Assembly (NCBI GenBank): GCA_018798825.1
Contig: CP076357.1
Location: 310,001-374,000 of the forward strand
DNA length: 64,000 nucleotides
Source: Ochrobactrum sp. BTU1
Lineage (GTDB): Bacteria > Pseudomonadota > Alphaproteobacteria > Rhizobiales > Rhizobiaceae
Direction of reading: 5' to 3'
In this document: in pieces, positions 9,599-19,016 of the stretch
Layout of the letters: each line of letters starts with the position of its first letter
How positions within the stretch are numbered: position 1 is the first letter of the stretch
Translations under genes and position numbers: made by a program
The notes under the pieces: model-generated
Databases searched by the model: none
Told to the model about the DNA's origin: nothing
The model's input: the letters and a program-made list of their open reading frames with translations, nothing else

Positions 9599-10008
9599 AT
9601 TCCTGCACTAGTCGCCAATCAATTCATGGCTTTCGAGGCAACAGCATAGTTTCAGCGCGGCGTTTTGCTTCGCTGCACGGCTCGGTGAGGTGATCTTGAT
9701 GTGATGCTATTTCTTCAACGATCTTGGCGATTGCAACTCCTGGGGGAGGTTAGCGTTACGCCCGTTCTCTTGTGTCAGCGATTTATGTAGAGCGCGCTTG
9801 GAAATCCCTGCATATGTTGCGGCTGAAACTGAGACCAACTTCTGTGTAGAGTACCCAAAGGTGTCGACTGATGTTCCATTACTCGGAAGAACCCAATGCT
9901 TTACTGTGCGCGGGGTTAGACAAGAAGAATATACGGCCATAGATCTCGGTCGACACATGGGGGATGTTGATCTAAAAAGAGTCGACTACCTTTTTGTTCG
10001 AGGGGACC
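9599..10008. other. Intergenic region before the MFS gene
   Basis: About 410 bases with no gene I can support. Frames on both strands (plus 9798 onward, minus 9707-9958) stay open for 80 to 120 codons, but neither resembles a known family nor has a good ribosome-binding site. The region may hold the promoter of the MFS gene and debris linked to the AraC remnant. Confidence 0.35.
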
Positions 10009-11229
10009 ATGAACATTTCATCACCAAATACCGTCGGTGTTCGACCGAAGGTATATATTGCAGTGCTATTGGTCTTGGGCCTCACACATCTGTTGAACGA
10101 TTTGATGCAGTCATTGATTGCTGCCTCTTATCCAATAATCAAAGATGCTTATTCCCTTGATTTTGTTCAGATTGGCATGATTACGCTGACGTTCCAGATA
10201 GCGGGGTCTTTACTTCAGCCCGTGATTGGAATGATCACCGACAAAAGGCCCGCTCCGTATTCGCCTGTTATAGGCATGATTTTTACCCTGACTGGGCTTG
10301 TAAGCTTAGCGTTTGCGCATGGGTATGCAGTTATTCTTGTTTCGGTTGCATTAATTGGCATCGGATCGTCAATTTTTCACCCAGAAGCTACACGTATGGC
10401 TCGTTACGCTGCTGGCGGACGTCAGGGTTTAGCGCAAGGCATTTTTCAGGTTGGAGGACAAGCAGGTGGCGCGCTTGGACCTGTTCTTGCGGCCTTAATC
10501 ATTGTTCCGTGGGGACAGCCGAGCCTTGCCGCGTTTTCGGTCGTTGCATTGCTTGCAATGACGCTGCTTTGCTGGATCGGCAGCAAGCAGAGCGAAATTC
10601 GCGCCGCATTCACCGCGATTGGGACAAACGGAAAAGCCGGTGGTTCGTCACCACACTACCCGGTTGCGACAATAGCGACAGGGCTGATCGTTCTGACTTT
10701 TCTTATGTTTACGAAGAACGCTTATGGAGAAAGCTTCCGCTCTTTCTATACGTTCTATCTGATGGAAAAGTTTGGGCTTTCCATTCCCGCGTCTCAGATG
10801 ATGTTGTTTATCTTTTTGATCTCTTCAGCGGCAGGCGCCTTAATTGGTGGAATTGTGGGAGATCGCATTGGTCGTTACAGAATTATATGGATTTCAGTAC
10901 TGGGGCCGTTGCCCCTTACACTGCTGCTTCCCTATGTCGATCTTTACTGGACCGGAATCCTAACAGTTTTTATAAATCTTATCATGGCGAGCGCATTCGC
11001 ATCGATCCTCATTTATGCGATGGAACTGATGCCGAACCGCATTGGACTGATCGGCGGTTTGTTTTATGGTTTGAATTTCGGTCTTGGTGGGATAGCAGCT
11101 GCACTCCTCGGAATGCTAGCAGATAAATATGGTGTCGAAACCGTATATATGTTGTGTTCTTACCTGCCGGTTTTCGGACTGTTCGCGTGGTTCTTGCCAA
11201 GAATCCAAGACAGAACTGAAATAAAGTGA
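10009..11229 (+). CDS. fsr: MFS efflux transporter, fosmidomycin-resistance type
   Basis: A 406-residue, twelve-segment major facilitator protein matching the Fsr group, which exports the phosphonate antibiotic fosmidomycin in E. coli. Recognisable stretches are LTHLLNDLMQSLIAASYPII at the start, GSSIFHPEATRMARYAAGG after the fourth segment and QGIFQVGGQAGGALGPV in the fifth. I chose the ATG at 10009 because AGGGG lies just upstream; an ATG five codons earlier would bury that site. It has its own terminator and appears to be a single-gene unit. Its natural substrate here is unknown, and Fsr homologues are widespread in soil bacteria. Confidence 0.88.
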   Translation: MNISSPNTVGVRPKVYIAVLLVLGLTHLLNDLMQSLIAASYPIIKDAYSLDFVQIGMITLTFQIAGSLLQPVIGMITDKRPAPYSPVIGMIFTLTGLVSLAFAHGYAVILVSVALIGIGSSIFHPEATRMARYAAGGRQGLAQGIFQVGGQAGGALGPVLAALIIVPWGQPSLAAFSVVALLAMTLLCWIGSKQSEIRAAFTAIGTNGKAGGSSPHYPVATIATGLIVLTFLMFTKNAYGESFRSFYTFYLMEKFGLSIPASQMMLFIFLISSAAGALIGGIVGDRIGRYRIIWISVLGPLPLTLLLPYVDLYWTGILTVFINLIMASAFASILIYAMELMPNRIGLIGGLFYGLNFGLGGIAAALLGMLADKYGVETVYMLCSYLPVFGLFAWFLPRIQDRTEIK

Positions 11230-11248
11230 TCGCCCTGCGGGCGGTCAC
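11226..11248 (+). terminator. Rho-independent terminator of the MFS gene
   Basis: GTGATCGCCC pairs with GGGCGGTCAC around the loop TGC, a 10-bp stem with one G-U pair, followed by TTCTGTTTATTT. The stem begins inside the stop codon of the transporter gene. Confidence 0.8.
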
Positions 11249-11374
11249 TTCTGTTTATTTCCAAGAAACGAGCGATTGCAGGCCCTTTGCGGTGCGTTCG
11301 CCGCATCTCCAAGTGTTATGTCTTGGTGCCTTAGAGAATTGAATAGATTTGCCGCTTCTTGATGAGTGTTGTAA

Positions 11375-12172
11375 TCATACAATAAAACGAATAGCGCGTT
11401 GAATCTCGAAGAAACTTCGAGCTTCATAACGTAACGTTCGAGGAGCCGGACATGAAACGCCAGGATACCAACTTCCCATGAAGGCATCGATCGGATTGGT
11501 GTACTCCACAATCAATTCATACTGCTCCGCAAGGGCAGGAAAAGATTTCGAAAAATCGCGAGATAGCGCATCTTCCACGCGTTCCCTGATAGCAATAACT
11601 GATGCTTGCGGCGACAAAGAGGACGTAGCAGGTCCATATCCTTGGCTTGTTGCGACAGTCATAACGCCGGGTACAAAATGCTCAGCTTCCTCACACATGC
11701 CACTGTCACCGGATAGAAATGCCGACGCCACCCCATAGTTTGCAGCACATAGGGAATTCAAGGTGAATTCAGATGCGACTTCTCCGTTGATCAGCATTCT
11801 TGACACTGTACCGGTCAGTGTGTGTGCCAAAGGGTTCGTGTCGGTACCTGCCTTGTTGTGATAGCCGGTGTAGAGAGCTGCATTAAAAGTTTCGTTGATC
11901 CCGAACATCATTGCATCGGGATGCCCACTCCATCCGCGGACGACCCGGACATAGGCGGGAAGCTTACTGAGGATCAAGTTGCGTGCCGTCGAATGGGCGT
12001 CTTTAACGACGATCTCAGTAGCGCCGGCGGCGCGAGCGCCCTCACAAGCAGCTACCAGTTCATCCGTCATATATTCCCGGAATTCCTCATAGTCTGCATG
12101 CCCTTTTCGCGCCTCGTCCCAATTTGTGATGCCGGCTGTGCCTTCGATATCAGCACTGATGAATATTTTCAT
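11375..12172 (-). CDS. M55-family zinc D-aminopeptidase (DppA-like)
   Basis: A 265-residue metallopeptidase of family M55, whose type member, Bacillus DppA, cleaves D-Ala-D-Ala and related D-amino acid peptides. The metal ligands are visible in order: D8 and E10 (ADIEGTAGI), H60 (KDAHSTARN), H105 (GYHNKAG) and a glutamate at 131 or 134 (NGEVASEF). Length is normal. It lacks a signal peptide, so it acts on imported peptides in the cytoplasm. It is the last gene of a minus-strand operon with a peptide-type importer, a serine hydrolase and an alpha-oxoamine synthase, which points to use of D-amino-acid-containing peptides such as cell-wall fragments. Confidence 0.92.
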   Translation of the reverse strand: MKIFISADIEGTAGITNWDEARKGHADYEEFREYMTDELVAACEGARAAGATEIVVKDAHSTARNLILSKLPAYVRVVRGWSGHPDAMMFGINETFNAALYTGYHNKAGTDTNPLAHTLTGTVSRMLINGEVASEFTLNSLCAANYGVASAFLSGDSGMCEEAEHFVPGVMTVATSQGYGPATSSLSPQASVIAIRERVEDALSRDFSKSFPALAEQYELIVEYTNPIDAFMGSWYPGVSCPAPRTLRYEARSFFEIQRAIRFIV

Positions 12173-12188
12173 GATTTGTATCCTTGCT

Positions 12189-13334
12189 TCATAAAACCGA
12201 ACGCATCTGGGAAAGCAGATTGTCGATCTGATGTGTTGTGTGTTGGGAGAAAACAGCTAATCGGAGGGTAGGTGCGTCTGGTGCGTCGGAATAGCCGCGA
12301 GGCGGCGTAATTTTGACAATGATGTCCCTCCGCGCGAGCTCACTCCTTAGATGCTCCATATCGAAGTCCCCACGGACTGAAATTATCGGAACAGGACTTT
12401 CGTCGATTGCAAAACCAAGCTGACGCAGGCCGTGTCGTATGTGCCGCACATTACGAGCCAGGTTTGCCCGCATAATCGGCTGCGTTTCCAAAATCTGCAT
12501 GGCGGCGATTGCTGCCGCGGCGGCACTGGGCGGAGGAAGCGATGCACCGCGCAAGATCATGGCCTTCTCTCGAACTTTCTGGGCAACAGAATTATCTACA
12601 GGTAGAAAACCGCCAAGTGATCCAAAAGCTTTGCTCAGTGTCCCGGCAACATAGTTCCCGCGTTGTCCAAGTTCCGCAATTTGGAGCGATCCTTGCCCTG
12701 TCGGGCCGAGTACACCGACGCCGTGCGAGTCATCTACGAAGAGAAGACAATCACCATAAGCGTTCATCACATGCCTATACTCAGACAGTGGCGCGAGTGC
12801 ACCTGATGAAGGAAACACACCATCGGTGGCGATAAGTGCTCTCTGGCCTTTCTTCAGATTTCGCGAGAGGGTCAATTCCAGGCTTTCTGGATCCAGGTGG
12901 CGAAATCGGAATATTGGTTTTACGAGTGCTGCCAATGCATCACGGGTGCTGTAGTGTGTTCCTTCATCTACGAAAACCACATCGAAGTCGTCACGCAACC
13001 CTTGCAGGAGCGCCGCGGGTGCGGAATACCCGGAGATGAGGGTGACGACATCGTCTGTTGCAAACCACTTACGCAATCGTTGATGCAAGTCCTCATAGAC
13101 CGGCATTCGCGCAAGGGTTCCAGCCCCAAGGCCATATTGTCGAGTAGCCTCGCAGGCGGCGTTAATCACATCCTGGTGGCCATGGAGGCAAAAATAGCTA
13201 GTCCCGCAGAAATAGTCTACCGAACGACCACCAATTTGCATCCTCGCCCCCAAAGGCGATTCCATTGTCAAAGATATTGGCATCTGCGGTTGCCGATCTT
13301 CAGGCTGCTTGCCGATTTGTGTCCCGGCGCTCAA
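12189..13334 (-). CDS. Alpha-oxoamine synthase-family PLP enzyme (BioF/Kbl-like)
   Basis: A 381-residue fold-type I PLP enzyme of the group containing 8-amino-7-oxononanoate synthase, 2-amino-3-ketobutyrate CoA ligase and serine palmitoyltransferase. The active-site motifs are VDDSHGVGVLGPTGQG (D201, H204) and the lysine loop AGTLSKAFGSLGG (K235). These enzymes join an amino acid to an acyl-CoA, or run the reverse cleavage. No biotin genes are nearby. Its start overlaps the serine hydrolase gene by 35 bases and the M55 gene follows after 16 bases, so it belongs to the peptide-uptake operon. It may process a released amino acid; the substrate is unknown. Confidence 0.85.
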   Translation of the reverse strand: MSAGTQIGKQPEDRQPQMPISLTMESPLGARMQIGGRSVDYFCGTSYFCLHGHQDVINAACEATRQYGLGAGTLARMPVYEDLHQRLRKWFATDDVVTLISGYSAPAALLQGLRDDFDVVFVDEGTHYSTRDALAALVKPIFRFRHLDPESLELTLSRNLKKGQRALIATDGVFPSSGALAPLSEYRHVMNAYGDCLLFVDDSHGVGVLGPTGQGSLQIAELGQRGNYVAGTLSKAFGSLGGFLPVDNSVAQKVREKAMILRGASLPPPSAAAAAIAAMQILETQPIMRANLARNVRHIRHGLRQLGFAIDESPVPIISVRGDFDMEHLRSELARRDIIVKITPPRGYSDAPDAPTLRLAVFSQHTTHQIDNLLSQMRSVL

Positions 13335-14973
13335 GGAACATCGGACCTACGCGTATTCCCTGCCGCCCATTCTCGTCGGTTGCGCCGAGTTCAAGAATTT
13401 CTTCTTCATATAAGAGGCCGCGCATACGAAACCGACCGCTATCGACCGGCTCGCATGTATGTGTACAGAAGTACTCGATCAGACATTTGAGCTGGCCGTG
13501 GCTATAAGTTAAATATGTGATGTTGAAATCTGGTCCATATTCTCCGAGGTGAGCTGCAATTTCGTTAGGGATTTGTTCGGTGGGCAGGCTCTCCACCCTG
13601 ATCCAACTTTGTCCCTTCCAGCTCAAATTGTCTGATGTGTCGAAAGAAAGTTCCATATGCGGGTAGTCGGCGCCACGTCCGTAAATTCGACCATCAACGA
13701 TGAAGCCCGTACCAGATGTCGGGCGAATTTGAAGCGGAACACCTTCTCCCATTAAATAGAGTTTTCCTGCTTTTTGCTTGACCTCAACCACTTCTCCACT
13801 TTCGACATGTTGAAAGTGTCCAGGAAGGCTATTGAGCTGCTGATCTGAGATGACGGGAGGGATCTTCGGCCCGCCGGGCTGCTTTCCCATTTTCATTTCA
13901 GAAAGCGCCAGTCGAAGCCCATCATTCGCCAAACGTGAGGAGATTTGGTTGGCAAAATCAAGCGTTGCAAAAATAAGTGCGCCAACACCCGATCCTGGAA
14001 GTAACGTCATTTGTGATGCATAACCGTAAACCGCACCTCCATGTCCAACTGATGTCCAGCCATCCATGTCGCCGACGCCGAAACAAAGTCCATATCCATT
14101 CAATGTTTTGTCGTGGTTGCTGGGACGTTTTCCAATCGGCGTCCACATTTCTCGTAAGGATGCAGGGCTTATGATAGAGCGTCCGTCTTCTGCAAAGCCG
14201 CCTCTCAAAAGACACTGCGCATAATGGGCCATGTCGTGATTTGTCGAGAAAATATTGCCCGCCGGAGATCCACCCAGACTAAAGACCGGTGCAGGGCTGT
14301 CGCCTTCAAGGGTCCACATTGCCGCTGGTGCCAACCGCTCGCGAATTCCTTCTGCCATTCCAGAGGAGGTTTCTTTCATATTGAGAGGAGCGAGGATGTT
14401 TTCTGTGATATAGTCTGCGTAGCTTTTACGTGACACCTTTTCAATCACCAGGCCAACGACGGCGATGCCTGCATTCGAATAATGCATGGTACCCGCGCTC
14501 GGATCCTGCTTGAGAGTTGACGTTGCTAACTCAGCCACAGTGTCCGCCAGCGGTGGCTTCTGGGAATCTAGGTAATGTCCACTTTTTGGTTCACGGACGA
14601 TGCCAGCCGTGTGGCTCATCAGCTTGCGCAGGCTAACATGCGAACCATATGGGCCGCTTTCGCGTCCAACGAACGGATTAACAGGTTGAAAGCCCGGAAT
14701 ATATTCTGAAACGTCAACGTCGAGATCCACCAACCCCTTCTCCACGAGCTGCATGATTGCCACAGCTGTGAATGTTTTGGTTATCGAGCCAATACGAAAG
14801 CAAGTACGATTATTCATGTCGAAGCGACTATCGGGGTGTTGAACGTGACCCTGTGCCAACAATCCCGCACGATCGACTAAGGCGTAGGAAATCGACGGTA
14901 TCGCTTTGTCTATCACCTCGTGACGGATGAGGCTCTCAAACAGGCTGATCGACGAACTTGAAAGCGTAAACAC
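13300..14973 (-). CDS. SxxK serine hydrolase (beta-lactamase-related, family S12)
   Basis: A 557-residue protein of the penicillin-binding-protein/class C beta-lactamase fold, the group that includes D-aminopeptidases and esterases. The three active-site motifs are intact: SITK (S63, K66), YSN (Y165, N167) and HGG (H311-G313). About 200 C-terminal residues form an extra domain after the catalytic one, as in S12 D-aminopeptidases. I chose the GTG at 14973 because GGAGG lies six bases upstream; the longer frame would run into the permease gene. No signal peptide is obvious, so a cytoplasmic peptidase role on imported peptides is likelier than a resistance enzyme. Confidence 0.85.
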   Translation of the reverse strand: MFTLSSSSISLFESLIRHEVIDKAIPSISYALVDRAGLLAQGHVQHPDSRFDMNNRTCFRIGSITKTFTAVAIMQLVEKGLVDLDVDVSEYIPGFQPVNPFVGRESGPYGSHVSLRKLMSHTAGIVREPKSGHYLDSQKPPLADTVAELATSTLKQDPSAGTMHYSNAGIAVVGLVIEKVSRKSYADYITENILAPLNMKETSSGMAEGIRERLAPAAMWTLEGDSPAPVFSLGGSPAGNIFSTNHDMAHYAQCLLRGGFAEDGRSIISPASLREMWTPIGKRPSNHDKTLNGYGLCFGVGDMDGWTSVGHGGAVYGYASQMTLLPGSGVGALIFATLDFANQISSRLANDGLRLALSEMKMGKQPGGPKIPPVISDQQLNSLPGHFQHVESGEVVEVKQKAGKLYLMGEGVPLQIRPTSGTGFIVDGRIYGRGADYPHMELSFDTSDNLSWKGQSWIRVESLPTEQIPNEIAAHLGEYGPDFNITYLTYSHGQLKCLIEYFCTHTCEPVDSGRFRMRGLLYEEEILELGATDENGRQGIRVGPMFLERRDTNRQAA

Positions 14974-14990
14974 AGCAATCCTCCAAAGAT

Positions 14991-15863
14991 TCAGTTTGTG
15001 TGACGGGGGTCTAGAACATCGCGCAGTGCATCGCCTACGAGGTTCCAAGATAAAACGAATAGAAAAATGGCTGCTCCCGGAAAGACCAGCGTGTACCAGT
15101 ACTGAAATGGATTTCCCGGTTGTCCGACAATCCAGTTGCGCGAATAAGCAATAAATTGGCCCCAATCGGCATAGCCTTCTTCAGTGCCAACTCCCAGAAA
15201 GCTCAACGCCGATGCTGAGAGGACCATAGAACCTGTCGCCATTGTCGCAAGCACAAGCACAGGGAAAAACGCATTGGGCAGGATATGGCGCGCTATGAGG
15301 CGGAAGTCGCTAGCGCCATAGCTTCGTGCAGCGTGGATGTAATCCATCTCTCTAATACGCAGAATTTCGCTACGTATGACCCGCGCATAACCCATCCATC
15401 CGAAAGTCGTGAGCGCGATGGTGATAGGCCCTATACCTTTTCCAAGCAGGGCAGTGAGAACCATTGCTGCTATGAGAAACGGAACCGCCATGAAAACGTC
15501 GACTATTCGCATCAATACTTCGTCAACTGCTCCGCCATAATAGGCCGCGGTGGAGCCGATTATCGTGCCAATGATGACCGATATTGCGACAACGCCAAGG
15601 CCAATTTTGAACGCGGTTCGTGTTCCCCATACCACTGCATAATAAATATCGTATTGACCTTCCGTGGTGCCGAAGAGCGCTTCCTCTGAGGGAGGTTGCG
15701 GCGTGGCTAAGAATCCGGCTCTGGGTGTATCGTAGACGGACATCTGAAATTCTTGAGGAGGTGCCAGTACAGGTGCAAACAGTGCAATGAGTGCAAAGCC
15801 CACCAAGATAAGTACCCCTATCAGTGAGACAGGATTGCGGAGCAGATATCGAAGCACTTTCAT
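14991..15863 (-). CDS. ABC transporter permease, DppC type (second importer)
   Basis: A 290-residue inner-membrane permease with an N-terminal membrane segment (LIGVLILVGFALIALFAPVL), about five further segments and the EAA loop around YIHAARSYGASDFRLIARH. It pairs with the permease encoded immediately upstream, with which it shares a 4-base start-stop overlap, and is followed after 17 bases by the serine hydrolase. The ATPases it needs are the two encoded divergently at 20.2-22.1 kb. Confidence 0.92.
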   Translation of the reverse strand: MKVLRYLLRNPVSLIGVLILVGFALIALFAPVLAPPQEFQMSVYDTPRAGFLATPQPPSEEALFGTTEGQYDIYYAVVWGTRTAFKIGLGVVAISVIIGTIIGSTAAYYGGAVDEVLMRIVDVFMAVPFLIAAMVLTALLGKGIGPITIALTTFGWMGYARVIRSEILRIREMDYIHAARSYGASDFRLIARHILPNAFFPVLVLATMATGSMVLSASALSFLGVGTEEGYADWGQFIAYSRNWIVGQPGNPFQYWYTLVFPGAAIFLFVLSWNLVGDALRDVLDPRHTN

Positions 15864-16897
15864 CGCGTTTTAACCCTTGGATCGAGCAGCGGGTAGATCA
15901 AGTCGACGATCAAGTTCATGAGGACGAGCACGATCGCAAAATAGAGGCTGAACCCTAGGATTGCTGGGAAGTCCAGATTGGCAGCCGATTTTGCGGCGAA
16001 CTGCCCAAGCCCAGCATAATCGAAGATAGTTTCAGTTATGACGACGCCGCCCATCATCGTTGCGAATTCCATTCCGGCGATGGTCGTTACCGGAAGAAGA
16101 GCATTGCGACGCGCGTGTTTAAGTTCGACAACGCGCCGGGACATGCCTTTTGCGCGCGCAGTACGTACATAATCCTGGCGCAGCGTTTCAAGCATGGATG
16201 TGCGCATGACGCGTGTCATGCTTGCGAGGTTGACATATGTCAGCGTAATGACAGGCGCGGCGAGATGCCGAAGAGAGTCCCAAAGAATTTGAAAATTTCC
16301 ATTGAGAATAGCATCTACCGAATTGGCGCCCGTGTATCTTGTGAATTCAGGCGACATAACTGCTGCCTGCGCCCACTGGCTTAATCGGCCAGGCGGAAAC
16401 CAGTCGAGCGCCGAATAAAAAATTAACAGCATGAGTAGGCCAAAAACATAGACAGGAAATGACCAACCCAGGATTGTGAAGACCCGTATGATATGATCAG
16501 GCCACTTGTTTAAATAGATGCCTGCTCTTGATCCAAGAAAGATAGCGAGGAGGAAGCTGGGAATAAATGCGAGAACAACCAGCTCCAGTGTTGCAGGAAG
16601 CAATGAAGCTAGGGCGTGCGCAACAGGCTGTCGAGCTGTTTCGGACCATCCCAGGTTACCGGTCAGAATATTACCTATCCATCTACCATATTGGACATGG
16701 AACGGATCACCGAGGCCATATTGTTCTATCATCCGCCGAATGCTCTCTTGTCCACCTTTCAGAAAATCGGGGGAAGGAGCGTAGGCGGCCAAGCGTTGTG
16801 TTGGCGACAAAGACATCTGCAATGCGAATAGCATAAGCGATAAGGCGAAGAGAACGATAGGGAGGGTTAGCAGCCGCCGTAATGCGTAATTCAGCAC
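15860..16897 (-). CDS. ABC transporter permease, DppB type (second importer)
   Basis: A 345-residue membrane protein of the DppB/OppB family. The N-terminal segment VLNYALRRLLTLPIVLFALS is followed by an enlarged periplasmic part, and the EAA loop is YVRTARAKGMSRRVVELKHA. The GTG at 16897 is preferred because AGAGG lies seven bases upstream and the protein then begins like its relatives; a longer frame would add 19 unlikely residues. In the usual importer, DppB and DppC together form the channel. Confidence 0.9.
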   Translation of the reverse strand: MLNYALRRLLTLPIVLFALSLMLFALQMSLSPTQRLAAYAPSPDFLKGGQESIRRMIEQYGLGDPFHVQYGRWIGNILTGNLGWSETARQPVAHALASLLPATLELVVLAFIPSFLLAIFLGSRAGIYLNKWPDHIIRVFTILGWSFPVYVFGLLMLLIFYSALDWFPPGRLSQWAQAAVMSPEFTRYTGANSVDAILNGNFQILWDSLRHLAAPVITLTYVNLASMTRVMRTSMLETLRQDYVRTARAKGMSRRVVELKHARRNALLPVTTIAGMEFATMMGGVVITETIFDYAGLGQFAAKSAANLDFPAILGFSLYFAIVLVLMNLIVDLIYPLLDPRVKTR

Positions 16898-16930
16898 ACC
16901 GGAACCTCTTGCGCTTGAAACTGAGAGGGG

Positions 16931-16952
16931 GCCGGGCGATGTTGCGCCCGGC
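16931..16952 (-). promoter_or_regulatory. Perfect 8-bp GC-rich stem-loop after the second binding-protein gene
   Basis: GCCGGGCG at 16931-16938 and CGCCCGGC at 16945-16952 pair around ATGTTG, 16 bases downstream of the binding-protein stop and before the permease start. No T-run follows on the coding strand. Its position matches a transcript-stabilising or attenuating hairpin that favours expression of the binding protein. Confidence 0.6.
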
Positions 16953-16967
16953 ATGTGTCAGCGAGGC

Positions 16968-18893
16968 TTAGTCAGCCTTGGTCACCGGGTAGAAATCCCA
17001 AGCGCCATAGAGGATCATGTTGTGGACGTAACCGTCGATGTTGCTACGAGTTACGATGTAGCCGAAGTCTTCCCAGAGAAACTGGGTTGTTGCGTAGTCA
17101 TGTGACATGGCTTGCAATTTGGCATAAATCGGCTCGCGGACGGCAGGATCGCTTGAAGCCCATGCTTCGTCGAGCAATGGCTTGAACTTCTCTGTCATCA
17201 GTTGACGATAGCCATCTCCAAGCATTCCTCCTACAAGACCGGTTGGCGAGAGGTAGTAGGTCGCGGCACCCAGCGGACCGCCCGGATCCGAGTAGTCTGG
17301 TCCCCATCCCATATAAGTGAGCGGTGAAGCGGGTTTCTCGCGATTGTTGAGTTTGTCGGAAATTGACGCCCAAGGAAGAGATTGAATCTTCATCTTGAAC
17401 TTCGGATTGATCCGCTGAAGACCTTGCTGCAGCGCAGACAGGGCCGCGGTCCCTTGTGGAGTACCTTCCTGAACATAGGCGGTGAAAGTAAAACCATTTT
17501 CCCAAAGCTTACCATCGAAAGCCTTTTTGAAGTGTTCTGCAGCTTTCTTAGGATCGTAGTTATAAATTGGTGAATCGTCCCGGTAGCCCATGATCCCACG
17601 TACCGACGGCCCGCGCGACTGCACCGTTTTATTGAGAAGGACCTGTTTTAGAAGGGCATCGTAGTTCTGGGCATAGTTAAAGCCCTTGCGCACATCTATG
17701 TCAGCAAAGAAATCTTCTGGAATACCGTTTCCATCGAGTTTGCCACTACCGATTGCAGGATTATCTGTGGTTTCGAGCGGCCAAGCGAAATAAAGACCGC
17801 GGCCAAAGACTTTTGGCAGTCCGTCAACGACTTTTACACCCTCTGTTTTACCAAGTTCATCCAAAAACTCGACGGGGGCGGTTACGAAGTCTGCATCGCC
17901 AGAAAGTAGTTGAAGGCGCCGCGTTGTCCATTCAGGTACAGTGCGCATCACCACCCGTTCGAGCTTAGCTGGGCCCATGAAGTAATTGTCAAAGCGCTTC
18001 AGCGTGATCCTGCGGTCAGTGCGATCCCACTCCTCCAGCATGAATGGTCCGGTGCCATTTTCCTGAGCAAAGAGTGGATCATCTCCTAGTTCCGGCCGAT
18101 AATATTTCTTCCAGGTATCGCCATCGCCATCCCATCCACCGACGGATGCGACCCATTCTTTATCGACAATCGATGCTCCGAATGGCAGCGCTAGGACGCC
18201 CAGCGTAGCTGGAAAAGGCTTTGGAAGCTTCAGGATTACGTTGTCGCCTTCAACCGTGATTTGAGAAGCGAGTTGGTCGTAGACTTTACGCAGTGCTTCC
18301 GGGCTTGCCTCACTAATGTTCTTAACATTACCCTCCGTCTCCACCCACTTAGTGACGTCGGGATATTTTCCTGCAGTCACAACCTCTGTGATGGCGTTTG
18401 ACATCCATGACTGGCCCATGAGGATTGCTCGAAGCAGGGAATATCGTATGTCTTCAGGTGTTATTTCGCCATATCCAGGCTCGATCTTTGTCTTTTGTTC
18501 GTTGGTCAGGCCATCGAAGTTCTGCCAGACGATTTTACCGTCGTCGCCCTTTATACCAACTTTGTGCGCGTGAATATCTTTGCGGATCGGGAAAGTGTAG
18601 CTGATTGACCCATCGTCATTTGTCTTGATCAAGCCGTTTTCGAGCGTCGGGACTTCACTTGAAATAGAAGGAACGAACTCGGAAATCTGGGAACCATTGT
18701 AGTTGAGGAGCCTGCTATAGACATTCAAGACACCATAGGAACTGGGTGTGTTTGCTATGTAGGCGGGATCAAACGATTGAACATCGTCAGTCCACAGAAA
18801 GACAAAAGTTCCGGGATTTTTGGTCTGAGCAACAGCAGGCGCTGTTGCCAGACCAAGGCCGCAGGAAACGGCCAGAGCCAAGGCAAGCTTCAT
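16968..18893 (-). CDS. ABC transporter substrate-binding protein, family 5 (second importer)
   Basis: A 641-residue periplasmic binding protein of the DppA/OppA superfamily, longer than the usual 500-550 residues. A Sec signal peptide is visible (LALALAVSCGLGLATAPAVA, cleavage near AVAQ). It reads QSFDPAYIANTPSS near the mature N-terminus and NGTGPFMLEEWDRTDRR centrally, both typical. It is the first gene of the minus-strand operon and is divergent from a LysR gene. With D-peptidase-type enzymes downstream, the ligand is probably an oligopeptide or cell-wall fragment, but this rests on context. Confidence 0.92.
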   Translation of the reverse strand: MKLALALAVSCGLGLATAPAVAQTKNPGTFVFLWTDDVQSFDPAYIANTPSSYGVLNVYSRLLNYNGSQISEFVPSISSEVPTLENGLIKTNDDGSISYTFPIRKDIHAHKVGIKGDDGKIVWQNFDGLTNEQKTKIEPGYGEITPEDIRYSLLRAILMGQSWMSNAITEVVTAGKYPDVTKWVETEGNVKNISEASPEALRKVYDQLASQITVEGDNVILKLPKPFPATLGVLALPFGASIVDKEWVASVGGWDGDGDTWKKYYRPELGDDPLFAQENGTGPFMLEEWDRTDRRITLKRFDNYFMGPAKLERVVMRTVPEWTTRRLQLLSGDADFVTAPVEFLDELGKTEGVKVVDGLPKVFGRGLYFAWPLETTDNPAIGSGKLDGNGIPEDFFADIDVRKGFNYAQNYDALLKQVLLNKTVQSRGPSVRGIMGYRDDSPIYNYDPKKAAEHFKKAFDGKLWENGFTFTAYVQEGTPQGTAALSALQQGLQRINPKFKMKIQSLPWASISDKLNNREKPASPLTYMGWGPDYSDPGGPLGAATYYLSPTGLVGGMLGDGYRQLMTEKFKPLLDEAWASSDPAVREPIYAKLQAMSHDYATTQFLWEDFGYIVTRSNIDGYVHNMILYGAWDFYPVTKAD

Positions 18894-18992
18894 CGATGTA
18901 TTCCCCTTGTTGGACCTAATGATCTTCTTTTATTTTTTCTTCAGGCTAGGTGCACTCTTGCACCGCTGTCCAATGCGTAGTTAGAATGAACT

Positions 18993-19007
18993 ATGCAAAT
19001 AACGCAT
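18993..19007. promoter_or_regulatory. Candidate LysR operator, copy A
   Basis: ATGCAAATAACGCAT has ATGC and GCAT arms seven bases apart and contains the T-N11-A pattern of LysR sites. It lies just before the lysR start and about 100 bases upstream of the divergent binding-protein gene. A second imperfect palindrome, TGCGTAGTT/AACTATGCA (18974-18997), overlaps it. The same ATGCAAA-N4-GCAT pattern recurs at 19994-20008 before the ATPase genes. Confidence 0.55.
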
Positions 19008-19016
19008 GAGGTTCAG

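Noticed and set aside
9707..9958. An 83-codon minus-strand frame and an overlapping plus-strand frame
   Set aside because: Neither resembles a family I know or has a good start site; left as unassigned intergenic sequence.
13300..14973. Annotation of the SxxK protein as an antibiotic-resistance beta-lactamase
   Set aside because: Its length, the extra C-terminal domain, the lack of a signal peptide and its place in a peptide-uptake operon favour a peptidase or esterase role.
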